Shown in pieces: positions 1 to 8,263 of a DNA stretch of 64,000 nucleotides. The stretch covers positions 7,068,001 to 7,132,000 of the forward strand of contig NZ_CP109007.1 of NCBI RefSeq assembly GCF_036226665.1, given 5' to 3'. The position numbers and the translations under genes were made by a program. The stretch is from Streptomyces sp. NBC_00691. GTDB taxonomy: Bacteria > Actinomycetota > Actinomycetes > Streptomycetales > Streptomycetaceae. Within the stretch, counting starts at the first letter, position 1; each line of letters opens with the position of its first letter. The notes under the pieces were generated by a model. The model was given only the letters and a program-made list of their open reading frames with translations, had not been told where the DNA came from and did not search any database.

Positions 1-275
1 GCGCCCACCGGCTCGGCGCCCAGGGAGAGCCCGTGGCCGAAGCCCTTCAACTGCATCGAGCCGGTGACCGCGCCGGTCCCGCGGTCGATCCGGTTGAGGT
101 ACAGGTTGCCCTGCGCGGCCGTGGCCGCGCTCTCCACCTGGAGGACGAAGACGTGCCCGTTGAGGGTGTCGGTGGCGATCGCCTGCGGCGCGGGGCCCTT
201 CACCAGGTCGACCGTCTGAATGAGTCTGCCGGTGACACCGGACAGGTCGACGCCGTTGGCGTCCGTTGTTCCCAT
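1..275 (-). CDS. N-terminal part of a baseplate/TagC-like surface protein (cut by the window edge)
   Basis: The reading frame starts with ATG at 275 after a GGGGGAGAG ribosome binding site and runs off the left edge; about 91 codons are seen. The visible part reads as a beta-propeller-like start, with LIQTVDLVKGPAPQAIATD followed by QGNLYLNRIDR and GSMQLKGFGHG. This resembles Streptomyces proteins annotated as phage baseplate protein or teichoic acid biosynthesis protein C. No signal peptide is visible in the first 30 residues. The gene diverges from the DUF2470 gene, and an iron box lies in the shared upstream region. The family call is from memory of such sequences and the function is not established. 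Confidence 0.6.
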   Translation of the reverse strand, partial: MGTTDANGVDLSGVTGRLIQTVDLVKGPAPQAIATDTLNGHVFVLQVESAATAAQGNLYLNRIDRGTGAVTGSMQLKGFGHGLSLGAEPVG

Positions 276-391
276 GGTCTCTCCCCCTGGGGCGTGCGTG
301 GATCCGGAATGCGAAAGGGAGATCATCACATGGGGTGTCAGCCGCCCCGCGGCGTGGCGGATTTCGCCGTTCCGTAGCGCGTTCGGCATGG

Positions 392-410
392 TTAGCTTAG
401 GCTTACCTAA
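392..410. promoter_or_regulatory. Iron box (DmdR/IdeR operator)
   Basis: The 19-bp element TTAGCTTAGGCTTACCTAA closely matches the DmdR/IdeR/DtxR consensus TTAGGTTAGGCTCACCTAA (two mismatches). It lies 61 bp before the DUF2470 start and 117 bp before the divergent gene, where an Fe(II)-bound repressor could block a promoter. Which of the two genes it controls is inferred; the DUF2470 gene is closer and has the more fitting function. Confidence 0.85.
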
Positions 411-470
411 GTAACGGTCCCGAGCGGCAGTCTCTGGGCTGTCTCCGTCACCTGTCCCGGGAGAACTCGG

Positions 471-1175
471 ATGCGTCCCTTCACCACCCGCGCCACGCGG
501 CCCACCCCCGCCGAGCGCGTGCGCTCCATCCTCGCCGCCGCGCACTCGATGACGGTGGTGTCCGACGGACACCGCCAGGAGGTGCACCTCCTGGACGGGA
601 CCGGCCCCATGGGCCACATCCACCTCCACGACCCGTCCGAGGAGAGCCACGCCGGGCAGCCCGCGCGGATCCCCGTGCGCCTGGAGTTCACCGACATCGC
701 CCCCACGCCCGTACGCGAACGGCTCCGGGCGCGCGTCACCCTCACCGGGCTCCTCGCCGCCCCGTACGAGCCGGAGGCGACCGCGAGCCTCTGCATGGAG
801 TTCGGCCAGGCCCTCCTGGAGGACGCCGACGGCCGGAGCTTCATCACCCTGGAGGAGCTCCACGCGACGGACATCGACCCGATGGCCTCCTGCGAGGCGT
901 CCATGCTGACCCACCTCGTCGACGGGCACAGCGAACTCGTCCCCCTGCTGCTCCGCCTCGTCCGCCCGCGCCCCGCACGGGACATGGTCCGCGCCCTCCC
1001 CGTCGCGCTCGACCGATACGGCATCACCCTGCGGCTGGAGCACCCGGCCGGTCACCAGGACGTCCGGCTGCCCTTTCCCACCCCCGTCACCGACGTCGAC
1101 CAGGCCGGCCCCCGGATGCACGCCCTGCTCGCCGCGGCCCGCCGCTCCTCCCACCCGAACAGCCTGCTGACCTGA
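471..1175 (+). CDS. DUF2470 domain protein, HugZ-like, probably iron-regulated haem utilisation
   Basis: A 234-residue protein. The N-terminal half (about residues 15 to 110) looks like a split-barrel domain of the pyridoxamine-phosphate-oxidase fold (SMTVVSDGHRQEVHLLDG). The C-terminal half (about 140 to 230) is a DUF2470 domain with LTHLVDGHSELVPLLL, DRYGITLRLE and VRLPFPTPV. This two-domain layout occurs in HugZ/HutZ-type haem-degrading or haem-handling proteins; whether this one binds haem cannot be read here. The start is ATG 471 with GGGAGA six bases upstream. The iron box just upstream suggests derepression under iron starvation. It stands alone, with the MMPL gene about 180 bp downstream. 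Confidence 0.75.
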   Translation: MRPFTTRATRPTPAERVRSILAAAHSMTVVSDGHRQEVHLLDGTGPMGHIHLHDPSEESHAGQPARIPVRLEFTDIAPTPVRERLRARVTLTGLLAAPYEPEATASLCMEFGQALLEDADGRSFITLEELHATDIDPMASCEASMLTHLVDGHSELVPLLLRLVRPRPARDMVRALPVALDRYGITLRLEHPAGHQDVRLPFPTPVTDVDQAGPRMHALLAAARRSSHPNSLLT

Positions 1176-1358
1176 CCCGGGTGTGCAGGCGGACAGGCCC
1201 GATTCCGGCTGTCACACCCCGCCTGGCCTGCCCGAACGCCCTCCCGCGCCGGTCGAGATGCCGGAGGGGCGAGGCAGGCGAACAATGGACGGGTAGACCC
1301 GCGCACGGTCGGTGCGGGGGACCGCTCGGGGACTTCCCAAACGGACACGGCCTTGCCC

Positions 1359-3650
1359 ATGAACGCAGGAAGCCCGGCCGCCACCCGGCCGACACCTCCC
1401 AAGGGTGCGCTGTACCGACTGGGTCACTGGTGCGCCCGTCACTTCATCGTCGTCATCGCGCTGTGGCTGGCTGCCATGGTGGGACTCCAGATCACCGACA
1501 GGGCGGTCGGAGGACAGTACTCCGACGACTTCGACCTCCCCGGGGTGCAGTCGACGGAGGGGCTCGACGCCCTCCAGGCGCACGACCCCGCCGCCGCCGG
1601 CTACACGTCGCAGATCGTCCTGAACCGGTCCTCCGGGCCGCTCACGGACGAGGCGTCCGTCATCAACTCGACCGTCGCCTCCCTGGAGAAGCTGCCCGAC
1701 GTCATCGGCGCCCAGAACCCCCTGCCGCCGCCGGGCACCACCCCGCCCGCGCTGCCGGCCGGGGTCCCCAACACCGGCCCGCTCTCCACCGACGGCAAGA
1801 CCGCCTACATCACCGTGCGTTTCAGCGTGCCGCCCTCCACCCTCGGCACCGACTACCTGCCCGGAGTCGACTCCGCCGTCCAGCCGCTCCGGGACGCCGG
1901 TGTCGACGTCGAGTACGGCGGCCCGCTCGGCGAACTCGCCCGGCCCGCGGCCGACGACCGCACCAGTGAGGCGATCGGCTTCGCCGTCGCGATCGTGGTC
2001 CTCCTCATCGGCTTCGGCAGCATCATCGGCGCAGTCCTGCCGCTGATCACCGCGCTCCTCGGGGCGATCTGCGGCCTCGCGCTCCTCGGCCTGATGGCGG
2101 CGGCCTTCACCTTTGGCACGGTCTCACCCACCCTGGCCACGATGATCGGCCTGGGCGTCGGCATCGACTACGCGCTCTTCCTCATCACCCGGCACCGCCA
2201 GAACCTCATGGACGGACACGATCCCGCCGACTCGGCGGCCCTCGCGACCACCACCAGCGGCCGCGCCGTCCTGGTCTCCGGCTGCACCGTCATCATCGCC
2301 CTGTCCGGTCTGTGGGTCTCCGGCGTCAGCTTCATCGGCAAACTGGGGCTGGCGGCCGCCTTCACGGTCGTCACCGCGGTCCTCGCCGCGCTCACCCTGG
2401 TCCCGGCCATGCTCGGACTCGTCGGCAAGCGCATCGACCGCTACCACGTCCGCAAGCCCGTCGCGGAGACCGACGCCGAACCCGGAGCGCCCGCCCACGG
2501 CACCTGGCACCGGTACGCGCAGCGGGTGGAGAGGCGCCCCTGGTGGTTCCTGACCGGCGGCGTCCTCGTGCTGCTCGTCCTGGCCTTCCCGCTGCTCTTC
2601 ATCCAGCTCGGCCACATCGGCGACGGCGCCGACCCCAAGTCCTTCACGGACCGGCGGGCCTACGACCTCATCTCCACCGCCTTCGGGCCCGGCGCCAACG
2701 GCCCGCTGACCGTGGTCGTCGACCAGTCGGCCGTACCCTCGGCGGACCGCGCGGACCTCGCCGACAAGCTCAAGCAGTCGCTGACCGGGGTCCCCGACGC
2801 GGCCTACATCACCCCGCTCCAGGCCACCCCGGACGGGGACGTACTGGTCGGCACCGCCTACTCGGTGGCCTCCCCGCAGGACGAGAAGACCACCCAGCTG
2901 ACCAACCACCTCGTCGACGACGTCCTGCCGCAGGCGGCGGCCGGCACCGACGCGAAGACGTACGTCACCGGCACGACCGCCTCCCAGGTGGACTTCCTCG
3001 ACCTCGTCTCCAGCCGGCTGCCGCTGATCATCGCCGTGGTGGTGGGGCTGGCCTTCCTCGTCATCCTCACCGTCTTCCGCGGCCTCCTCGTCGCGGTGAA
3101 GGCCGCCGTCCTCAACGTGCTCTCCATCGCCGCCTCGTACGGCGTGGTCGTGGCCGTCTTCCAGTGGGGCTGGGGCGGGCCCGCGCTCGGTGTCTCGGGC
3201 AAGGTGCCCATCGAGAGCTACGTGCCGATGATGATGTTCGCCATCGTCTTCGGCCTGAGCATGGACTACGAGATCTTCCTGCTGTCCCGGGTCCGCGAGG
3301 CATGGCTGCGCACCGGCGATTCGAAGGCCAGTGTGGCCCATGCCCTTGAGATCACCGCCAGAGTGATCACATGTGCCGCGCTGATCATGGTGAGTGTCTT
3401 CGCGGCCTTCATCGTCTCGGACAACATCGTCGTCAAGATGCTCGGCCTCGGTCTCGCGGCGAGCGTCCTCATCGACGCCACCGTGGTGCGTCTGCTGCTC
3501 GTCCCCGCGGTGATGACCCTCCTCGGCAAGCACGCCTGGTGGACCCCGCGCTGGCTGGACCGGCTGCTCCCGCACCTGGACACCGAGGGCGAGGGCCAGC
3601 CGGAACCGGCCGTCGGCGCGGCCGAGGGCGGGCCCGGTTCAGCCGCGTGA
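1359..3650 (+). CDS. MMPL-family RND transporter
   Basis: A membrane protein of about 763 residues, the usual length for actinobacterial MMPL transporters, which move lipids or hydrophobic compounds with the proton gradient. It has two repeats: an N-terminal membrane segment near residues 20 to 45, a large extracytoplasmic loop and a block of helices, each repeat carrying the MMPL signature (GVGIDYALFLITRHR in the first, GLSMDYEIFLLSR in the second). ATG 1359 is preferred; TTG 1353 in frame is the alternative and the ribosome binding site is weak for both. The 3' end overlaps the convergent oxidoreductase by 12 bp. The substrate is unknown. Confidence 0.9.
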   Translation: MNAGSPAATRPTPPKGALYRLGHWCARHFIVVIALWLAAMVGLQITDRAVGGQYSDDFDLPGVQSTEGLDALQAHDPAAAGYTSQIVLNRSSGPLTDEASVINSTVASLEKLPDVIGAQNPLPPPGTTPPALPAGVPNTGPLSTDGKTAYITVRFSVPPSTLGTDYLPGVDSAVQPLRDAGVDVEYGGPLGELARPAADDRTSEAIGFAVAIVVLLIGFGSIIGAVLPLITALLGAICGLALLGLMAAAFTFGTVSPTLATMIGLGVGIDYALFLITRHRQNLMDGHDPADSAALATTTSGRAVLVSGCTVIIALSGLWVSGVSFIGKLGLAAAFTVVTAVLAALTLVPAMLGLVGKRIDRYHVRKPVAETDAEPGAPAHGTWHRYAQRVERRPWWFLTGGVLVLLVLAFPLLFIQLGHIGDGADPKSFTDRRAYDLISTAFGPGANGPLTVVVDQSAVPSADRADLADKLKQSLTGVPDAAYITPLQATPDGDVLVGTAYSVASPQDEKTTQLTNHLVDDVLPQAAAGTDAKTYVTGTTASQVDFLDLVSSRLPLIIAVVVGLAFLVILTVFRGLLVAVKAAVLNVLSIAASYGVVVAVFQWGWGGPALGVSGKVPIESYVPMMMFAIVFGLSMDYEIFLLSRVREAWLRTGDSKASVAHALEITARVITCAALIMVSVFAAFIVSDNIVVKMLGLGLAASVLIDATVVRLLLVPAVMTLLGKHAWWTPRWLDRLLPHLDTEGEGQPEPAVGAAEGGPGSAA

Positions 3651-4571
3651 CAGTTCGCCGAGCAGCTTCCAGGTGCGGGCGCGGCCGTCCTCGCCGTTCA
3701 GCTCCGTCGCCGTGAACACCACCTCCGTCGCCCCCGCCTCGCGGTAGCGCCGTACCTCCGCGGCGACGGTCTCCTCGTCGCCGATCACGGCGATCTCGGC
3801 CGCCCGGTCGGCGCCGGACGCCTCGATGGCGCGCCGGTAGGACGGAATCCGCTCGTACAGCGCCAGCGCCTCCGCCGCCTTCTCCCGTACGTCCGCCACC
3901 TCGGCGCTCGCGGTGACGACCCCCGGGACGAGGGCCACGATCCGGGGCGCGGGGCGGCCGGCCGCCGCGGCGGCGGCGGTGACGGTGGGGACGATGTGCT
4001 CGGCGAGCGCGCGCGGCCCGGCGAGGAACGGCAGGATCCCGTCGGCCAGTTCACCGCTGACGCGCAGGGCCTGCGGCCCCATCGCGGCGACGAGGACGGG
4101 CACGGTCGGCCGGGCCCCCGGCACCGCAGCCGAGTACGGCGTCGTCGCGGTGAGCAGCTCGCCGTGGAAGTCGGCACTGCCCGTTTCGAGCAGCGGGCGG
4201 AGTGCCGTCAGGAACTCCCTGAGCAGACCGATGGGCCGCCGGTACGGGATGCCGAAACCGGTCTCGGTCAGGTGCCGGGTGCCCAGGGCGAGCCCGAGGT
4301 GGTAGCGGCCGCCGGTAGCCGCCTGGGCGGTCTGCGCCTGGCTGGAGACGAGCAGCGGATGACGGCCGAAGACGGGGATGGCGGAGGTCCCGACCTGGAG
4401 ACCGGGCACCTCGCGCCCGACGATCGCGGCCAGGGAGGGCGAGTCGTACGCGAAGGTCTGGCCGAACCACGCCGAGTGCAGGCCCGCGTCGCGCGCCTCC
4501 CGCGCGAGCCCCACCGTGCTGTCGATCGTGCGCTGGACGGAGGTCGAACCGAGCGTTACTCCGAGAGTCAT
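3639..4571 (-). CDS. LLM-class F420-dependent oxidoreductase
   Basis: A 310-residue luciferase-like monooxygenase-fold protein of the TIGR03564 kind, annotated as F420-dependent. It starts MTLGVTLGSTSVQRT and contains HLGLALGTRH, VPVLVAAMGPQALR and a C-terminal GDEETVAAEVRRYREAGATEV segment typical of the family. Such enzymes use F420H2 or FMN to reduce or oxidise small molecules; the substrate cannot be told. ATG 4571 is chosen; GTG 4577, two codons upstream, is possible. It is convergent with and slightly overlaps the MMPL gene. Confidence 0.85.
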   Translation of the reverse strand: MTLGVTLGSTSVQRTIDSTVGLAREARDAGLHSAWFGQTFAYDSPSLAAIVGREVPGLQVGTSAIPVFGRHPLLVSSQAQTAQAATGGRYHLGLALGTRHLTETGFGIPYRRPIGLLREFLTALRPLLETGSADFHGELLTATTPYSAAVPGARPTVPVLVAAMGPQALRVSGELADGILPFLAGPRALAEHIVPTVTAAAAAAGRPAPRIVALVPGVVTASAEVADVREKAAEALALYERIPSYRRAIEASGADRAAEIAVIGDEETVAAEVRRYREAGATEVVFTATELNGEDGRARTWKLLGELSRG

Positions 4572-4708
4572 ACCCACGCCAACCGGCCTGTCCGCGCGGA
4601 GGATTCCCGCCCCCGTGTGAAGAGTGTGTTGCAGGGCCGGGCGCGGCCGGGGGGAAGCGGCGCGGGGCGGACGAGGAGCGGCCGGGGCACCCCCGCGATG
4701 ATGGGGCC

Positions 4709-5263
4709 ATGACGACTCTCGCCGAGGTGGACGCGCTCGCCGGCCGCGCGCACGCCGGACAGACCGACAAGACCGGTGTCCCGTACGTCGAGCACGTCCG
4801 GGCGGTCGCCGCCGGACTGGAACCCCTCGGCCCCCACCTGGCCATGGCCGGATTGCTCCACGATGTCATCGAGGACACCGACTGGACGGCGGAACGGCTC
4901 CGCGCCGCCGGGATCCCGGACCGCGTCGTCGCCCTCGTCGAGGCCGTGACCAACACGCCCGGCACGGCGTACGAGGAGAAGATCCGGCGGATCACCGAGG
5001 ACCCCGATGCCACCCTCGTGAAGATCGCCGACAACGCCCACAACAGCCGCTCGGACCGGGCAGCCGCCCTGCCGCCCGCGCAGCGGGAACGGCTCGCCGC
5101 CAAGTACCGCGCCGCCCGGGAGACCCTGTGGGCGGCGGCCGACCCCGAGCACATCGCGACGGTCCTGCGCATCGTCAACCCCGAACTGCTGGCCGAACTC
5201 GCCTCCCGCTGTGACGCGGGTCACGGGAACCCGCTCCGGGGGCCGGACAGACGAGAGACGTGA
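4709..5263 (+). CDS. Small HD-domain hydrolase, RelA/SpoT-MESH1 type
   Basis: A 184-residue single-domain protein with the metal-binding and catalytic pattern of the (p)ppGpp hydrolase HD domain: His29 in PYVEHV, the HDxxED box His51-Asp52 with Glu55-Asp56 (LLHDVIEDT), and Asp108 in LVKIADNAHN. There is no synthetase or TGS domain, so its size and shape resemble MESH1/SAH small alarmone hydrolases. Activity on ppGpp is inferred and another nucleotide is possible. The stop codon overlaps the GTG start of the next gene (GTGA at 5260 to 5263), so translation is probably coupled to the ECF sigma factor. Confidence 0.8.
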   Translation: MTTLAEVDALAGRAHAGQTDKTGVPYVEHVRAVAAGLEPLGPHLAMAGLLHDVIEDTDWTAERLRAAGIPDRVVALVEAVTNTPGTAYEEKIRRITEDPDATLVKIADNAHNSRSDRAAALPPAQRERLAAKYRAARETLWAAADPEHIATVLRIVNPELLAELASRCDAGHGNPLRGPDRRET

Positions 5264-5925
5264 ACAACGACATGCGCGCCCGCGTCCGGGACGGAGACCC
5301 CTCGGCGTTCGCCGAACTCTTCGACTCCTACGCCCGGAGCGTCTACAACCACGCCTTCCGGCTGACCGGCGACTGGTCGGTCGCCGAGGACGTGATGGCG
5401 GCGACCTTCCTGGAAGCCTGGCGGCTCCGGCGGAAGGTGGACCCGGACGGGGGATCGCTCCGGCCCTGGCTGCTCGGCGTCGCCACCAACGTCTCCCGCA
5501 ACCACTGCCGCGGCAACCGCCGCTACCGGGCGGCCGCCGACGCGTACGCCGCCGCCGGACAGGCCGAGGCCTCGGTGCCCGACCACGCCTCCGAGGTCGC
5601 GGGCCGGATCGACGACCGCCGCCGTATCGCCGCCACCCTGCGGGCGCTCGGCGCCCTCCGCCGCACCGAACGCGAAGTCCTCGTCCTCTGCCTCTGGGAA
5701 GGCCTCGCCTACACCGAGGTCGCCCGCGCGCTGCGCGTCCCCGTCGGCACCGTCCGCTCCCGGCTCTCCCGGGCCCGCGCCAAGCTCCGTACCGGCGCCG
5801 AGAGGGAACTCGCCGGAGAGAGAGGCGAACACCCCCCGGAAAAACGGGAACCCGGCTCCCGCACCCGACAGACAACAGGTGATCGCGTGAACGCGGTCCG
5901 GCCCGCGCAGGAAGGAATCCGATGA
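5260..5925 (+). CDS. ECF RNA polymerase sigma factor (sigma-70 family)
   Basis: A 221-residue sigma factor. Region 2 covers about residues 10 to 80 (AFAELFDSYARSVYNHAFRL, then EDVMAATFLEAWR) and region 4 about 125 to 180 (LRRTEREVLVLCLWEGLAYTE and VGTVRSRLSRARAKL). A charged tail of roughly 35 residues follows region 4. It starts at GTG 5260, overlapping the HD gene by 4 bp, and its own stop overlaps the ATG of the next gene (ATGA, 5922 to 5925). The three genes form one unit, with the CU044_5270 membrane protein in the place where an anti-sigma factor would be expected. Confidence 0.9.
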   Translation: MNNDMRARVRDGDPSAFAELFDSYARSVYNHAFRLTGDWSVAEDVMAATFLEAWRLRRKVDPDGGSLRPWLLGVATNVSRNHCRGNRRYRAAADAYAAAGQAEASVPDHASEVAGRIDDRRRIAATLRALGALRRTEREVLVLCLWEGLAYTEVARALRVPVGTVRSRLSRARAKLRTGAERELAGERGEHPPEKREPGSRTRQTTGDRVNAVRPAQEGIR

Positions 5926-6986
5926 ACCCCGACCCCGACACGACCCGTACGGCGAACCGGCACGACACCGGAGGCCTCCCGGCGATCGAGGAGCACGACC
6001 TGCCTCAGGGCCGCCACCAGTTCCACAAGGAGCGCCTGATGAGCCAGATCCACGACGACCGCCGCACCGCCGCCCGACCCGCGCGCAACAACCCCTTCCT
6101 GCGCAAGGCGATCCTGCTGTCCGCCGCCACCGCACTCGCCGGAGCGCTGGCCGTCGGCGTCCTCGCCCTCACCCCGGGCGACAGCGACCGGCCCGTCGAC
6201 CGTGCCACCGGCCCCGCCCTCACCACCTCCCTCGGCGTCGTCGACGCGAAGGGCGCGCCCCGGCTCCTCGACCGCATCTCGCTCGCCGCCGCCGGGGCCG
6301 AGGTCCCGAACGCCCGCGCCGGCCAGTACGTCTACATCGAGACGCGGTCCGCGAACACCTATGTGAAAACCGTCGGCGGCGAGAGCAGCCTCGTCAGCTA
6401 CCCCCTGCACACCCGGCAGTCCTGGCGGTCGCCCGACGGCCTCAGGGGCTGGCTGATCGAGCCCGGCACCACCGCCCCCGAGGGCATCACCCTCGAAGGC
6501 CGCGACGAGAACGGCAACGTGCCGAAGCCGCACCTCGGCGCGCCCTCCCACGACTACCTCGCGACCCTCCCCACCGACCCCGACGCGCTGCTGAGGAAGA
6601 TCTACAAGGAGACCGAGGGTCAGGGCAACGGCAAGGACCAGCAGGCCTTCACCACCATCGGGGACCTGCTCGGAGAGAGCTGGCCGTCCCCGAAGCTGAC
6701 GGCGGCCCTCTACCGGGCCGCCGCGAAGATCCCCGGTGTCGTCATGGTGGACAGCGCCACCGACGCCGTCGGCCGCAAGGGCGTCGCCGTCGCACGGCTC
6801 GACGAGACCGGCGGCCAGCGCACCGAGTGGATCTTCGACAGCAGAACCCTCACCTTCCTCGGCGAGCGCACCGTCCAGGCGAGGGGCGACGGCGGCGAGG
6901 GCGGTCTGATCAAGCCCGGCACCGTCGTCTACACCCACGCGATCATGGTCCGGGCCCTCGTCGACGACATCAAGGTCGTGCCGTAG
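5922..6986 (+). CDS. CU044_5270 family membrane-anchored protein, partner of the ECF sigma factor
   Basis: A 354-residue protein with a cytoplasmic N-terminus of about 60 residues, one membrane helix (about 63 to 84) and a large outer domain. The layout matches CU044_5270 family proteins, which commonly follow ECF sigma genes in actinomycetes. The outer domain carries GQYVYIETRSANTYVK, and TEWIFDSRTLTFLGERTV near the end, typical of that family. By position it may sense envelope conditions and hold the sigma factor, but I see no clear ZAS (zinc anti-sigma) motif. It is coupled to the sigma gene by an ATGA overlap and ends 3 bp before the convergent phosphodiesterase gene. Confidence 0.8.
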   Translation: MNPDPDTTRTANRHDTGGLPAIEEHDLPQGRHQFHKERLMSQIHDDRRTAARPARNNPFLRKAILLSAATALAGALAVGVLALTPGDSDRPVDRATGPALTTSLGVVDAKGAPRLLDRISLAAAGAEVPNARAGQYVYIETRSANTYVKTVGGESSLVSYPLHTRQSWRSPDGLRGWLIEPGTTAPEGITLEGRDENGNVPKPHLGAPSHDYLATLPTDPDALLRKIYKETEGQGNGKDQQAFTTIGDLLGESWPSPKLTAALYRAAAKIPGVVMVDSATDAVGRKGVAVARLDETGGQRTEWIFDSRTLTFLGERTVQARGDGGEGGLIKPGTVVYTHAIMVRALVDDIKVVP

Positions 6987-6989
6987 GGC

Positions 6990-7934
6990 TCAGGACATCT
7001 GCCCGGACGACCAACCGCCCAGCTCCGTCGGGCGGTTGGTGATGATCCCGTCCACCCCGAGCGTGTCCAGCGCCTTCCAGCGGGCCGGGCTGTCGACCGT
7101 CCACACGTTCACCGCGACCCCCGCCGCGTGCAGGTCGCGGACGAGGTCCGGCCGCGTGGTCAGGGCGGGGTCCGAGGGGTTGTACGAGGCGAGGTGCAGG
7201 TCCTCGGCGACGGCGACGGGGTCGGCGTCCAGAGTGTCCCTCAGCAGCCCCAACGGCAGTTCGGGGGCCAGCTCGTGGACGTACCTCAGATGCGAGACGT
7301 CGAAGCTCTGGACGAAGACCCGGTCACTCATGCCCTGTTCGCGGACCAGCTCGATGATCCGCTGCACCTGGGCGTAGGTGTGGCGGCCCTTCACCTCCAG
7401 GAGCAGCTTCCCGCCCCGCAGGCGCAGATCCGCCAACTGGGCCTGCAACGTCGGCACATGCGTGCCGGCGAAGGCCGGGGCGAACCAGGAGCCGGCGTCC
7501 AGGGCGTCCAGCTCGTCGGAGGTCAGCGAGCGGATCGGTCCCGTGCCGTCGGTCGTCCGGTCGACGGTCGTGTCGTGGAGGACGTACGGCACGCCGTCCT
7601 TGCTGGGCTGGACGTCGTTCTCGATCCAGACGGCCCCGCCGCGCCGGGCCACCTCGCCGGCGATCAGGGTGTTCTCCGGGGCGGCCGAGGAGGCTCCCCG
7701 GTGGGCGATCACGGTGACGGGCGCCCCTGGCGGTCGCATCCAGGGACTGCTCGGCGCCGTGCCGTCCTCCGGACGGGGGAGTGCTGCCGACGAGGGCGGG
7801 GCCGCCGCCAGTGAGGGCGGGGCCGCTGCGACGAGCACGGCCGCGACACCGGCGACCGTGGTGACCACGACGACCAGGCCTGCGGTCCCCCGGCGCCGGC
7901 GAGGCCGGGCGGCGGGCGGGTGAGGGTCTCTCAT
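6990..7934 (-). CDS. Secreted or membrane-anchored glycerophosphodiester phosphodiesterase
   Basis: A 314-residue protein of the GDPD family, which hydrolyses glycerophosphodiesters to glycerol-3-phosphate and an alcohol. An arginine-rich N-terminus followed by one hydrophobic segment (about 15 to 40) directs it to the outside. The TIM-barrel domain shows VIAHRGAS, ENTLIAG, ENDVQPSKDGVPYVLHD with the catalytic His, and DRTTDGTG. It ends in TVDSPARWKALDTLGVDGI, the usual GDPD C-terminus. ATG 7934 sits directly before the signal-like segment; a longer in-frame extension to 8273 would run into the divergent promoter region and is rejected. Confidence 0.9.
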   Translation of the reverse strand: MRDPHPPAARPRRRRGTAGLVVVVTTVAGVAAVLVAAAPPSLAAAPPSSAALPRPEDGTAPSSPWMRPPGAPVTVIAHRGASSAAPENTLIAGEVARRGGAVWIENDVQPSKDGVPYVLHDTTVDRTTDGTGPIRSLTSDELDALDAGSWFAPAFAGTHVPTLQAQLADLRLRGGKLLLEVKGRHTYAQVQRIIELVREQGMSDRVFVQSFDVSHLRYVHELAPELPLGLLRDTLDADPVAVAEDLHLASYNPSDPALTTRPDLVRDLHAAGVAVNVWTVDSPARWKALDTLGVDGIITNRPTELGGWSSGQMS

Positions 7935-8263
7935 GTCCGCCCACCCTAGAGGTCGACGGGCCGATCGGGCCGGATGACGGAGCGGCGGCTCGCGTCGTGC
8001 CGCGGGGACGGCGGAGGCCGGGACATGAAGGAATTCCGGAGAATTCCCAGGGGGATGCTCACCGGAACCGGCGACAACCTTCACCCGGTCCTCACCGATC
8101 GGCTCCAGGGCCGCCCGAGCGATGCCGGTATGGGCCCCATCCTCCTCAACGGCATCCGGTCGGACCGCCGTTGCCGGTGATGCGAACACGTTTGCGTTTC
8201 GCTCAAGCGTTCTGGAACTCTCCGTTCGACTTACTGACCCAGGAGCAACGGAGACAACCCCAC
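7935..8263. other. 329-bp divergent intergenic region
   Basis: The region lies between the phosphodiesterase start and the secreted protein start and must hold both promoters. It contains a short EcoRI-like inverted element (GGAATTCCGGAGAATTCC near 8034 to 8051) that could be a hairpin or operator. A TTT-rich stretch near 8185 to 8210 (CACGTTTGCGTTTCG) is unusual for this GC-rich DNA and may mark a promoter or operator. Short open frames here lack a ribosome binding site or a credible composition. Confidence 0.5.

Noticed and set aside
7997..8263. Extension of the secreted protein gene 89 codons upstream
   Set aside because: It would place an Arg/Pro-rich leader before a clear signal peptide; ATG 8264 has a good ribosome binding site.
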